Source of the DNA: Mycobacterium sp. ITM-2016-00316
GTDB lineage: Bacteria > Actinomycetota > Actinomycetes > Mycobacteriales > Mycobacteriaceae
Direction of reading: 5' to 3'
Length of the DNA stretch: 64,000 nucleotides
Assembly (NCBI RefSeq): GCF_002968335.2
Contig: NZ_CP134398.1
Location: 868,001 to 932,000 of the forward strand
Made by a program: the position numbers and the translations under genes. Shown here piece by piece: positions 29,742 through 38,671 of this stretch. Below the pieces are notes generated by a model. The model did no database searches. It had not been told where the DNA came from and was given only the letters and a program-made list of their open reading frames with translations. How positions within the stretch are numbered: position 1 is the stretch's first letter; each line of letters begins with the position of its first letter.

Positions 29742-29788
29742 GGACGTGGTTTCAGCCAGGACCGGGGAGGTCGGTGGTTGGCTGACGT

Positions 29789-29820
29789 CAGGTAGGCCAG
29801 ACGGCCTATTTGCCTACCTG
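29789..29820 (+). terminator. Hairpin downstream of the DUF559 gene
   Basis: CAGGTAGGC and GCCTACCTG form a perfect 9-bp stem with a 14-base loop, about 50 bp after the stop at 29741. An alternative internal stem (AGGCC/GGCCT) overlaps it. There is no T-run; possible factor-assisted terminator. Confidence 0.45.
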
Positions 29821-30004
29821 GCTTCCGGAAGGGTGCGGCCTCGCCTAGTTGACTGAACTGACGTACGCCGGTGCACCATCTGGGTGGGCAGGCTCGCGGC
29901 CACTGCGAAGAGCGCCCAAAAATGAGCCACAGACCAGCCGTTTTGGAGCCGGGAACAGGGAGAATGTACCCTCTTTAAGGCCCTACGGCCGCAGATGGTG
30001 CAAG

Positions 30005-30077
30005 GCCCCCTTAGCTCAGTCGGTAGAGCGTTTCCATGGTAAGGAAAAGGTCAACGGTTCGATTCCGTTAGGGGGCT
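30005..30077 (+). tRNA. tRNA-Thr (anticodon GGT)
   Basis: 73 bases; the acceptor stem GCCCCCT pairs with AGGGGGC. The D-arm TTAGCTCAGTCGGTAGAGC and T-arm GGTTCGATTCC are standard. The anticodon stem TTTCC/GGAAA encloses loop ATGGTAA, giving anticodon GGT. No CCA is encoded. Confidence 0.95.
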
Positions 30078-30114
30078 CGGTAGACGCTCGGCGAAACACC
30101 GCCGCGTCGATCGG

Positions 30115-30188
30115 GGCGGTGTAGCTCAGCTGGTTAGAGCGCACGACTCATAATCGTGAGGTCGGGAGATCGAGCCTCCCCACCGCTA
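30115..30188 (+). tRNA. tRNA-Met (anticodon CAT)
   Basis: 74 bases; the acceptor GGCGGTG pairs with CACCGCT (one G-U pair). The anticodon stem CACGA/TCGTG encloses CTCATAA, anticodon CAT. The paired acceptor end and position before rpmG2 fit the elongator rather than the initiator. No CCA is encoded. Confidence 0.94.
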
Positions 30189-30215
30189 CAGGTAGAACAA
30201 CGAGAGGCAAGAGAC

Positions 30216-30383
30216 GTGGCGTCGAGTACCGACGTACGGCCGAAGATCACTTTGGCCTGCGAGGTGTGCAAGCACCGTAACTACATCACCAAGAAGAACC
30301 GGCGGAACGATCCCGATCGCCTCGAGATCAAGAAGTTCTGCCCGAACTGTGGTCACCACCAGCCCCACAAAGAGTCGCGCTAG
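30216..30383 (+). CDS. rpmG2: 50S ribosomal protein L33 (zinc-binding form)
   Basis: 55 residues from a GTG preceded by GAGAGGCAAGAG. The sequence [31 protein letters not shown]...[13 protein letters not shown] is L33 with both CxxC pairs, the zinc-binding type. It lies 27 bp after tRNA-Met and 9 bp before hadA, so it probably heads the hadABC transcript. Confidence 0.95.
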   Translation: MASSTDVRPKITLACEVCKHRNYITKKNRRNDPDRLEIKKFCPNCGHHQPHKESR

Positions 30384-30392
30384 CCCCTAGTC

Positions 30393-30869
30393 GTGACACT
30401 GTCGGAGAAAATCGTCGGGATGCACTACCGCTATCCCGACGCCTACGAGGTGGGCCGCGAGAAGATCCGCGAGCACGCCATCGCCGTCAAGAACGATGAT
30501 GATTTCTACTTCGATGAGGCTGTCGCCGCCGAGCTCGGGCATGACTCGCTGCCGGCGCCGCTGACATTCATCTGCATCTTCGGATTGACGGCGCAGTTGG
30601 CGTTCTTCGACAGCGCGAACATCGGTATTCACGACGCTCAGATCGTCCAGGTCGATCAGGAGCTGAAGTTCCGCCGGCCCATTCGGGCGGGGGACAAACT
30701 GTATTGCGACGTCTACGTGGACTCGGTCCGGCAGGCACACGGCACCGACATCATCGTCACCAGGAACGTCATCACCAACCACAGCGGTGACGTCGTGCAG
30801 GAGGCCCGGACGACCCTCGCGGGACGTTCGGGCGACGGAGAAGAGGGCTTTTCAGATGGCACTGCGTGA
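30393..30869 (+). CDS. hadA: (3R)-hydroxyacyl-ACP dehydratase subunit HadA
   Basis: 158 residues from a GTG, the same length I recall for M. tuberculosis HadA. It is the substrate-binding, non-catalytic partner of HadB in the FAS-II cycle that builds mycolic acids. HotDog fold; FDEAVAAELGHDSLPAPLTF and RRPIRAGDKLYCDVYVDSV are typical. Its end overlaps the hadB start by 14 bp, indicating coupled translation of the two subunits. Confidence 0.95.
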   Translation: MTLSEKIVGMHYRYPDAYEVGREKIREHAIAVKNDDDFYFDEAVAAELGHDSLPAPLTFICIFGLTAQLAFFDSANIGIHDAQIVQVDQELKFRRPIRAGDKLYCDVYVDSVRQAHGTDIIVTRNVITNHSGDVVQEARTTLAGRSGDGEEGFSDGTA

Positions 30870-31284
30870 GTTCAGTTCGGTAAGCGTCGGCGACACCCTT
30901 CCGGAGAAGGTGGTCCCGCTGACCCGTCAGGACCTGGTCAACTATGCCGGCGTTTCCGGCGACCTGAACCCCATCCACTGGGACGACGAGATCGCCAAGC
31001 AGGTCGGCCTCGACACCGCGATCGCGCACGGGATGCTCACCATGGGTCTCGGCGGCGGCTACGTGACCTCCTGGGTCGGCGACCCGGCCGCAGTGACCGA
31101 GTACAACGTCCGCTTCACCGCCGTGGTGCCGGTGCCCAACGACGGTGTCGGAGCCGAGATCGTGTTCAACGGTCGCGTGAAATCGGTTGAGCCCGAATCC
31201 AAGACCGTGACGATCGCGATCTCCGCCACCACCGGCGGCAAGAAGATCTTCGGCCGCGCCATCGCGACCGCGAAGCTGGCCTGA
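30856..31284 (+). CDS. hadB: (3R)-hydroxyacyl-ACP dehydratase catalytic subunit HadB
   Basis: 142 residues from the ATG at 30856; a longer frame is open from 30787 but would lie within hadA. The hot-dog hydratase motif GDLNPIHWDDEIA gives the catalytic pair D36 and H41. It dehydrates 3-hydroxyacyl-ACP in FAS-II with HadA (early cycles) or HadC (later cycles). One base separates its stop from the hadC start. Confidence 0.96.
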   Translation: MALREFSSVSVGDTLPEKVVPLTRQDLVNYAGVSGDLNPIHWDDEIAKQVGLDTAIAHGMLTMGLGGGYVTSWVGDPAAVTEYNVRFTAVVPVPNDGVGAEIVFNGRVKSVEPESKTVTIAISATTGGKKIFGRAIATAKLA

Positions 31285-31285
31285 C

Positions 31286-31795
31286 ATGGCGTTGAAGGCA
31301 GACATCCTCGGGATGGTCTACAAGTACCCCGAGGTCTTCGTGGTGGGCCGTGAGCAGGTCAGGCAATTCGCGCTCGCGGTGAAGTCTCCCGATCCGGCGT
31401 CGCTGCACGAAGAGGCCGCCGCCGAGCTGGGCCACGACACGCTGGTCGCCGGTCCCACGTTCGTCTCGATCGTGGCGCTGCTGGTGCAGCAGGACTTCTT
31501 CCGCAACGTCGACGTCGGCATGGAGACCATGCAGATCATCCAGGTCGACCAGCGCTTCGTGTACCACCGCCCGATCAAGGTCGGCGACCGTCTGCACGCC
31601 CAGCTGGAGATCAAGTCGGTCGAGAACCGCTTCAACGCCGACATCGTGGTGACCCGCAACGTGCTCACCGACGATGACGGCGGGATCATCATGGAGGCGT
31701 TCACCACGCTGATGGGCCACGAAGGCGACAACTCGGTGTCGGTGCGCTACGACCGCGAGACCGGACAGGTGCTCCGGGCAGCGGTAGGGGAGTAG
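31286..31795 (+). CDS. hadC: (3R)-hydroxyacyl-ACP dehydratase subunit HadC
   Basis: 169 residues, a paralogue of HadA (KADILGMVYKYPEVFVVGREQVRQFA; HRPIKVGDRLHAQLEIKSVENR). It pairs with HadB on longer meromycolate intermediates and lacks the catalytic Asp/His motif of HadB. Last gene of the rpmG2-hadABC cluster; a large hairpin lies 68 bp downstream. Confidence 0.95.
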   Translation: MALKADILGMVYKYPEVFVVGREQVRQFALAVKSPDPASLHEEAAAELGHDTLVAGPTFVSIVALLVQQDFFRNVDVGMETMQIIQVDQRFVYHRPIKVGDRLHAQLEIKSVENRFNADIVVTRNVLTDDDGGIIMEAFTTLMGHEGDNSVSVRYDRETGQVLRAAVGE

Positions 31796-31862
31796 CCAGC
31801 AGGGGATTAGTAACTCGCATGTGGGCCGATGTACACTCGGTCCTCGGGGTTTTCCCACTACA

Positions 31863-31907
31863 GCGCGCTGTCCGTCGGTTCGGAAATCGACCGATCGGAG
31901 AGCGCGC
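31863..31907 (+). terminator. Long hairpin between hadC and tRNA-Trp
   Basis: GCGCGCT and AGCGCGC pair, followed inward by CCG/CGG and CGGT/ACCG with small internal bulges, making a 45-base nearly continuous stem-loop. It ends 22 bp before tRNA-Trp and has no T-run. It could terminate hadABC or act in the tRNA-Trp-secE leader. Confidence 0.45.
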
Positions 31908-31929
31908 AGTTATGTGAAGCCTCGAACGA

Positions 31930-32002
<73 letters not shown>

Positions 32003-32070
32003 CTCAACTGAATACTCGACAAGTGTGGACACTGGAAGGTGACCACACGTACACAGACGAAAGGCATGCG

Positions 32071-32514
32071 GTGAGCGACGATCAACCGCCTCTGGGGCCT
32101 TCGGCAGGCGAAGGGCCCGAGGACGGCCAGACGAGCGGTCCCGCCGCCGTTCCCGCCGGACCGCTGCGCCCCACCGGAAAGCGGTCGCGACGCACGGCAG
32201 CCGAACCGGCCGGAGGCGCCGTTGCGGTCTCCGATGCTGAGGACGCGGATGACGCCGGATCCGAGGACAAGCCGGCCAAGCGCACGAAACCGGCCAAGGC
32301 AGCGAAGACGGACGAGGGACGGGCCAATCCGTTCCAGTTCGTCTGGAACTACCTGAAGCAGGTCATCGGAGAACTGCGCAAGGTCATCTGGCCGAACCGC
32401 AAGCAGATGGTCACCTACACCACCGTGGTCTTGGTGTTCCTGGCCTTCATGGTGACGCTGATCGGATTCACCGACCTCGGGCTGGCCAAGCTCGTGGCGA
32501 TCATCTTCGGCTGA
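32071..32514 (+). CDS. secE: Preprotein translocase subunit SecE
   Basis: 147 residues from a GTG preceded by GAAAGG; the frame is open further upstream to 32023 without a ribosome site. About 90 residues of acidic/basic, Ala-rich low-complexity precede the SecE core: [38 protein letters not shown], with one membrane helix. The long N-terminal extension is usual in actinobacteria. Followed 30 bp later by nusG, the classic secE-nusG pair. Confidence 0.95.
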   Translation: MSDDQPPLGPSAGEGPEDGQTSGPAAVPAGPLRPTGKRSRRTAAEPAGGAVAVSDAEDADDAGSEDKPAKRTKPAKAAKTDEGRANPFQFVWNYLKQVIGELRKVIWPNRKQMVTYTTVVLVFLAFMVTLIGFTDLGLAKLVAIIFG

Positions 32515-33321
<807 letters not shown>

Positions 33322-33326
33322 TTTTC

Positions 33327-33349
33327 GGGCCCGGATATCGGCCGGGCCC
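33327..33349 (+). promoter_or_regulatory. Hairpin in the nusG-rplK spacer
   Basis: GGGCCCGG and CCGGGCCC form a perfect 8-bp stem with a 7-base loop, starting six bases after the nusG stop and 25 bases before the rplK ATG. No T-run follows. It may partially separate or stabilise the two parts of the transcript. Confidence 0.45.
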
Positions 33350-33373
33350 ATCGAGAGAAGGAAAAACCAGAGC

Positions 33374-33802
33374 ATGGCCCCGAAGAAGAAGGTCGTCGGG
33401 TTGATCAAGCTCCAGATCCAGGCCGGGCAGGCCAACCCTGCTCCGCCCGTGGGTCCGGCGCTCGGCCAGCACGGCGTCAACATCATGGAATTCTGCAAGG
33501 CGTACAACGCCGCGACCGAGTCGCAGCGCGGGAACGTCATCCCCGTGGAGATCAGTGTCTACGAGGATCGCTCCTTCACGTTCGCCCTGAAGACCCCGCC
33601 CGCCGCCAAGCTGCTGCTCAAGGCCGCAGGCGTGCAGAAGGGTTCCGGCACCCCGCACACCACCAAGGTCGCCTCGGTGACCTGGGACCAGGTGCGTGAG
33701 ATCGCCGAGACCAAGAAGGAAGACCTCAACGCCAACGACATCGACGCAGCCGCGAAGATCATCGCCGGCACCGCCCGGTCCATGGGCATCACGGTCAAGT
33801 AG
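33374..33802 (+). CDS. rplK: 50S ribosomal protein L11
   Basis: 142 residues; the ATG follows AGAAGGAAAA. The sequence [42 protein letters not shown] is L11 and the C-terminus SMGITVK is standard. It forms the GTPase-associated centre with 23S rRNA. It precedes rplA by 65 bp. Confidence 0.97.
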   Translation: MAPKKKVVGLIKLQIQAGQANPAPPVGPALGQHGVNIMEFCKAYNAATESQRGNVIPVEISVYEDRSFTFALKTPPAAKLLLKAAGVQKGSGTPHTTKVASVTWDQVREIAETKKEDLNANDIDAAAKIIAGTARSMGITVK

Positions 33803-33867
33803 TCAGAACGCGTGGGAGAGCCGGCTCGGCTCGCTAACCACCGTCCAGTAACAGGATTGGATTCACA

Positions 33868-34581
33868 ATGAGCAAGAACAGCAAGGCTTACCGCGAAGCC
33901 GCCGAAAAGGTGGACCGCGACAATCTCTACACCCCTCTTGAGGCCGCCAAGTTGGCCAAGGAGACCTCCTCGAAGAAGCAGGACGCCACCGTCGAGGTTG
34001 CGGTCCGCTTGGGCGTGGACCCCCGCAAGGCAGACCAGATGGTGCGCGGCACCGTCAACCTGCCGCACGGCACCGGTAAGACGGCCCGTGTCGCGGTGTT
34101 CGCCGTGGGTGAGAAGGCCGAGCAGGCCGTCGCAGCAGGCGCCGATATCGTCGGCAGCGATGACCTGATCGAGAAGATCCAGGGCGGTTTCCTGGACTTC
34201 GACGCCGCGATCGCCACCCCCGACCAGATGGCCAAGGTCGGCCGCATCGCGCGTGTGCTCGGCCCGCGTGGTCTGATGCCCAACCCGAAGACCGGCACCG
34301 TGACCGCTGACGTCACCAAGGCCGTCAACGACATCAAGGGCGGCAAGATCAACTTCCGCGTCGACAAGCAGGCCAATCTGCACTTCGTGATCGGCAAGGC
34401 GTCCTTCGACGAGAAGGCGCTCGCCGAGAACTACGGTGCCGCGCTGGATGAGATCCTGCGGGCCAAGCCGTCGTCGTCGAAGGGGCGCTACGTCAAGAAG
34501 GTCACCGTCTCCACCACCACCGGCCCGGGCATCCCGGTCGACCCGGCGATCACCCGTAACTTCACGGAGGATCAGGTCTAG
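33868..34581 (+). CDS. rplA: 50S ribosomal protein L1
   Basis: 237 residues; the sequence [21 protein letters not shown]...[17 protein letters not shown]...GKINFRVDK is L1. It forms the L1 stalk and in many bacteria represses its own operon by binding the leader. A strong intrinsic terminator begins 24 bp after the stop. Confidence 0.97.
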   Translation: MSKNSKAYREAAEKVDRDNLYTPLEAAKLAKETSSKKQDATVEVAVRLGVDPRKADQMVRGTVNLPHGTGKTARVAVFAVGEKAEQAVAAGADIVGSDDLIEKIQGGFLDFDAAIATPDQMAKVGRIARVLGPRGLMPNPKTGTVTADVTKAVNDIKGGKINFRVDKQANLHFVIGKASFDEKALAENYGAALDEILRAKPSSSKGRYVKKVTVSTTTGPGIPVDPAITRNFTEDQV

Positions 34582-34604
34582 CCTGACCCAGAGTTTCAGC
34601 TTGA

Positions 34605-34635
34605 TGCCCCCGCACCTTGGTGCGGGGGCATTTTG
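34605..34635 (+). terminator. Intrinsic terminator after rplA
   Basis: TGCCCCCGCAC and GTGCGGGGGCA form an 11-bp GC-rich stem with a CTTG loop, followed by TTTTGTT. It ends the rplK-rplA unit and separates the ribosomal region from the polysaccharide locus. Confidence 0.92.
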
Positions 34636-34729
34636 TTGGTGATGTGATGTGATCGCGCCGCCAGTGGGGCTAGCATTTTTTCACTCAGGCCGGCACAGCC
34701 TGTCCGCTCCGAAAAATCTGGGGGCTGGG

Positions 34730-36259
34730 ATGGCGTCAACGGGTATCGATCAGCACACCGAGGCGGGCGCGGGCAGACCATCGGTGATGGCGCGTTACTA
34801 CGCGTTGCCGGCTCCGGCTCGGCTGAGTCTGCGCTGGGTGTTGATCGCGACAGGCACGGCGATCGCCTTCCGCGACACCATCATTGACATCGCCCGCACC
34901 GCTACGGTCGGGGTTGTCGGAGGCTACGTGTGGGTGGTGCCCGCGGCGGCAATTCTGGCCTCCATCGGGGTGGCGCGCCGGGACCGCACCGAGCTGCCCA
35001 TCCACGACCGGCAGACCGACATCATTGTCGGCGCAATGGGTTTCGGTCTTGCGATCCTCATCAAGGCGGTACTGATCGAGCGGTTCGTCGACTACTTCCA
35101 TCTACTGCGGCTGGATCTACTCGCGATGTGGCTGTTCGTGGTGTCCTCGGCGGTCATCCTGTTCGGCTTGCGTCCGGTGATCCGATTCCGGCATGTCTGG
35201 GCGCTGCTGCTCATGGTGTTCTCCTTGCCGTACTACCTGCTGGTCGTCCTGCTCGGTGGCGGAAAGTTCGCCGCGGGTGCCGTGACGTTATCGATAGCCG
35301 GAGTCGGGACCGGGATCGCCGTCGGACGGACGGTTCGGCGCGGGGTGATAGGTGGGCTCTCCGCCTGGGTCGTCGGGTTCGTGTCACTGTTCCTCATCTC
35401 GCGGGCGTTCCCGGATGCACCCGTGCTGGTGTACCAAGAAGTACCGGTGCTCATCTCGATCACGGTGGTGGGTGTGGCGATGTACCTGCAGGCCCGCCGC
35501 GGTCAGCCCAAAACCGTGTTCGACCGCAAGATTGCGCCACTGGCAGCCAAACAGGTCTGGGCAGCGGTACCTCTGTTTCTCGCGGTGACCGTAGTGCTCG
35601 CTGTCCGGCCGCTGCCCGCAGCCGATATACAAAGCGTCGTCGGGCGCAGCGCCCCGGGTCAGCTACATCTCGGTCAGCCACTGGCCGCGCCGCCGGGCTG
35701 GTATCCCTTGGCGCCCCGGCGGTATGGCGGGATGAGCCGGTTCTACGGAGCGGCCGCGGTCCTGCTTCGACAACAGATGATCGCGGTCGAGGGAGACAGC
35801 CGGTTCGACCGCGATGCCCGACCGCGGACGGTCGTCGTCGACAGCATCGTCAGCGAGCGCCCGTCCACCTTCAATGTCTTTCCCAGCCGCGTGTTGTACA
35901 ACACTGACCAGGCAAGGGTGAGTGTGCCCCGACCGCTGGATCTCGGCTACGGGGTGACCGGGCAGCTGGTGTCGGTGGTGGATGACAGGTTGCTGGTCAC
36001 CTGGAACGCGGTGGAATTCACCTGGGGGGACACCCGGATTGCGCAGCGCGTGACCCTCAGCGCCGTCGACAACCACGAACCGGATGCGCCGTTCCCCGAG
36101 CCCTCCACGACGATGGTCTCGACATTGCAGACCCTGTTCACGCTCCTGATCCGGGGCAACGCGGTGCTCGATGCGCGCGCACCGTCGTTCAAGGACGCCG
36201 ACCTGTTGACCGAATTCGGTCGGGCATTGGTCGCCCAGCAGTTCGCTTCGGCGTCGTGA
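34730..36259 (+). CDS. Polytopic membrane protein with a C-terminal extracytoplasmic domain (distant exosortase/EpsI-like layout)
   Basis: 509 residues from the ATG at 34730 (GGGGGCTGGG upstream). Residues about 30-310 hold 8-9 hydrophobic helices, for example YVWVVPAAAILASIGV, LDLLAMWLFVVSSAVILFGL and WALLLMVFSLPYYLLVVLL. The last ~190 residues are hydrophilic, with a block (MVSTLQTLFTLLIRGNAVLDARAPSFKDADLLTEFGRALV) that looks like a structured domain. The arrangement recalls exosortase membrane cores joined to an EpsI-type domain, genes often found in polysaccharide loci, but no Cys of the exosortase active site is present. The resemblance is weak and family membership is not established. 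It converges with the next gene, 6 bp apart. Confidence 0.7.
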   Translation: MASTGIDQHTEAGAGRPSVMARYYALPAPARLSLRWVLIATGTAIAFRDTIIDIARTATVGVVGGYVWVVPAAAILASIGVARRDRTELPIHDRQTDIIVGAMGFGLAILIKAVLIERFVDYFHLLRLDLLAMWLFVVSSAVILFGLRPVIRFRHVWALLLMVFSLPYYLLVVLLGGGKFAAGAVTLSIAGVGTGIAVGRTVRRGVIGGLSAWVVGFVSLFLISRAFPDAPVLVYQEVPVLISITVVGVAMYLQARRGQPKTVFDRKIAPLAAKQVWAAVPLFLAVTVVLAVRPLPAADIQSVVGRSAPGQLHLGQPLAAPPGWYPLAPRRYGGMSRFYGAAAVLLRQQMIAVEGDSRFDRDARPRTVVVDSIVSERPSTFNVFPSRVLYNTDQARVSVPRPLDLGYGVTGQLVSVVDDRLLVTWNAVEFTWGDTRIAQRVTLSAVDNHEPDAPFPEPSTTMVSTLQTLFTLLIRGNAVLDARAPSFKDADLLTEFGRALVAQQFASAS

Positions 36260-36265
36260 TGCGGT

Positions 36266-37282
36266 CTAATCCAGCGGAACCGCGACGGTGGCCAGCAGCG
36301 CGCGATGATCGGTGCCCGGGATGTCGACGGTGTGGATCGACTGCGCCGTCGAGTTGCGGGTCAGCACATGGTCGATGGTGATGACCGGCGGGATCGCGGG
36401 GTGCGGTGAGTAGGTGGGGGAGAAGCCCGCTCCGGTTTGGCTGATCGCGTCGCGGTAGCCGACGTCCAGGAGGTCGCGGAACTGGCGCATATCAGGTGTG
36501 GCGTTGAAGTCGCCGGCGATGATCACCGCGGCCGGGCCGGCGGTACGGGCCCAGTCGGCGAATTCGGATTTGGCGACGGTGATCCGGTGTCCCCATTCGG
36601 CGAAGGTATTGGCGCCGCCGGCGAGCGGGGACATCAGGTGCACGCTGGCGACCAGGGGGTCGTGTCGGACGCCGGGAACCCGTACGCGCGCCGCGATGAA
36701 GTTGTTGCCGTACTTCGAGGGCGGCAGGGCTGTGAGCGGGTATCGGCTCCACAGACCCATGCCGCCGGCGCCCGGTCGGGGGACGAGGATCGAATACGGA
36801 AAGGTCTTGCGAAGGCCACCCTCGCGCAACCGTGTGGCGGCCTCGGCGGTCAGCTCGGACATCGTGATGATGTCGGCGCTGTCCACGGCGAGGTCGACGA
36901 ACTCGGCCGTGTGGGCCTCGCCTTTCTGGATGTTCGAGGACAGCACCCGCAGTTCGGTGCTCGGCTGGCCGCTGTCGGAGGTGCGCCCGAGATGGTGCCA
37001 GGGCACCTGGACGGCTACCGACACCGCCAGCAGGGCGATGCCGATCACGGAGAGCAGCTTCTTGCGACATAGCGCGGCAAGGATCGCCGCGCCGAGGGCG
37101 AGCAGCGGGACGTAGGCGAAGCTCGCGGCGAGCACCAGGGCCGGCAGGTTGGCCAGCGGGACGGTGCGCGCGATCAGTGCGGCGACCACATAGAGCAGAG
37201 TGGCAACCGCCAGCGAGGCCGGAATCGAGATGTGCGGAGGACTCCGGCGGTGGCCTCGCGAACGGCGCACGTCGTGAGTCAC
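36266..37282 (-). CDS. Endonuclease/exonuclease/phosphatase-family membrane protein
   Basis: 338 residues. Three N-terminal hydrophobic helices are followed by an extracytoplasmic EEP (DNase I-like) domain with LSSNIQKGEAH, ITMSEL, VHLMSP, the GDFNATPDM metal-site block, IDHVL and GTDHRALLA. All catalytic positions look intact. The GTG at 37282 overlaps the preceding phosphatase stop (GTGA); a TTG at 37294 is an alternative. Being outside the membrane, it could act on phosphodiesters of envelope molecules (inference). Co-transcribed with the tyrosine phosphatase. Confidence 0.85.
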   Translation of the reverse strand: MTHDVRRSRGHRRSPPHISIPASLAVATLLYVVAALIARTVPLANLPALVLAASFAYVPLLALGAAILAALCRKKLLSVIGIALLAVSVAVQVPWHHLGRTSDSGQPSTELRVLSSNIQKGEAHTAEFVDLAVDSADIITMSELTAEAATRLREGGLRKTFPYSILVPRPGAGGMGLWSRYPLTALPPSKYGNNFIAARVRVPGVRHDPLVASVHLMSPLAGGANTFAEWGHRITVAKSEFADWARTAGPAAVIIAGDFNATPDMRQFRDLLDVGYRDAISQTGAGFSPTYSPHPAIPPVITIDHVLTRNSTAQSIHTVDIPGTDHRALLATVAVPLD

Positions 37283-37797
37283 TCGGGACGGCAAAGTTCG
37301 AGCACCGGAGGCAGCAGATCGGCGATCTGTTGGCCGACGGCTGCGAAGACGTCCAGTTCTTCACCGATGGGGTCCTTGATATCCCAGATGTCGCCCACGC
37401 TCAGGTGGCTTCGAAGGTCGGCAAGCTCGCTGATTGTCCGCGCCCCATGGGACGTTGCCAAAAGTGCGGCTTCGGTGAGCGTAAACGTCGAGCTGAGTTT
37501 GTTGGGAGCAATCTCCAGCACGCGGTGACGGTGCGATCTGGTCATCGTGATGATGAGGTCGGCCTGGGACGCAATCTTCCGCGTCAGCTGCCGGGCAGCG
37601 AACTTTGAACTCTCCCCGCCGAGCTGCGCCAGCGCCGCCTCTGCATGGACGTGCATCGGATGCGACACAACTGCGTGGGTGCCAGCGCTCGCCGTCACAA
37701 GGTCTGCAATCTGATTCCGGCGTGCATAGGCCGCCGCCAAGCGTTCAGCCGTGGGTGATCGGCAGATATTTCCAGTGCACACGAACAGAACGTGCAA
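37279..37797 (-). CDS. Low-molecular-weight protein tyrosine phosphatase (Wzb/PtpA type)
   Basis: 172 residues. The N-terminal P-loop VLFVCTGNICRSPTAERL has the catalytic CX5RS signature. The general-acid segment DIKDP is near the C-terminus. The TTG at 37797 follows AGGAG at seven bases, so it is preferred over the ATG at 37848. In Wzx/Wzy systems a phosphatase of this kind dephosphorylates the bacterial tyrosine kinase; here a Wzz-kinase fusion is encoded at 59.7-61.1 kb, which makes it the likely partner. Confidence 0.88.
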   Translation of the reverse strand: MHVLFVCTGNICRSPTAERLAAAYARRNQIADLVTASAGTHAVVSHPMHVHAEAALAQLGGESSKFAARQLTRKIASQADLIITMTRSHRHRVLEIAPNKLSSTFTLTEAALLATSHGARTISELADLRSHLSVGDIWDIKDPIGEELDVFAAVGQQIADLLPPVLELCRPE

Positions 37798-38671
37798 GTT
37801 GAGGCTCCTGGCTCGCGCGAAATTCGACTGTGGCACGCGCACCCTCATGGCAGACGTACGCTCCGTCCAGTATCGGTGTGTGGACCGCTATGTCGCCACC
37901 TACATGGCGCCCTGTGCTGGACGTCGAATCCTGGCAAATTCAACTGCTATCACTGAGTCATCGCCTTGCCGTTGGCAATATGTTGCCAACCAGGTACGGC
38001 GAGGCACTTTTAGCAACACTGTTGACGCTCGTCGGAGATGTGCGCAACGACCCTGTGGGTCGTCGCCGTGACATTGCCATGGCGCGATCTGTATTTGCTG
38101 TTGGAAACACTGTGGCCTCAATTGCAAGGAGGCCCCGGTGCCGCGCTGCCAGTGGCGCGGTGCGGGCCGTCTTCTGGAATCACAGACTGAAATTCGCCCT
38201 CTCTCGGCTGATCCAGCAAACACACTCTCCGGGCGGCCGACAGCGAGGCTGCTGTCCCGTGAACGGGCGCGTCGGGGCCCAAGAAACTGCTCTTTACCTG
38301 CCTATACGCTCACCTGGAGCATCCGTTCTACGCAACGACCGGTTAACTCTGCAAAACTTTCGCAAACCAACTATCCGGTGCGTCAATATGGCACTAAGAT
38401 CCTGATCAATGGATATTTCAGACGGCGCAGACCGCATTCGCCGCAGAATCGTATCCTCAGCGTTATCTTGGCAGTCGCACGTCGGTTGGCAAATCGTTCG
38501 CGCGGATGGTTTAGGGGGGCCGGTGAGTCGGGAAGCAATGCGACAGTCCTGGTCGGCCGATCGGAATCGGCTGGCCAAATCGGGGCCGCGAACCCCGGCG
38601 CGCCCTTTGCGTCATGGTTTGCTGACTTGCGCGGCCGTAAATAATAGCGCAACAAGGGCAGGTTGCAAGCC
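37798..38671. other. 874-bp intergenic region at the start of the polysaccharide locus
   Basis: Separates the divergent tyrosine phosphatase and sugar-1-phosphate transferase genes. Open frames here are short and show no protein-like pattern. It is more A/T-rich than the ribosomal region and contains one clear palindrome (37971-37990). Probably a long regulatory region or the remains of lost sequence. Confidence 0.5.
37971..37990. promoter_or_regulatory. 20-bp palindrome, candidate operator
   Basis: GTTGGCAATATGTTGCCAAC: perfect 8-bp arms around TATG, 174 bp upstream of the phosphatase and about 680 bp upstream of the transferase gene. Size and symmetry fit a dimeric repressor site. Confidence 0.4.

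Noticed and set aside
37830..38405. 191-codon plus-strand frame in the 874-bp spacer
   Set aside because: No recognisable pattern; probably chance in high-GC DNA.
34605..38671. Insertion sequence or phage boundary at the start of the polysaccharide locus
   Set aside because: No transposase, integrase or terminal repeats seen; the acquisition route cannot be told from this window.
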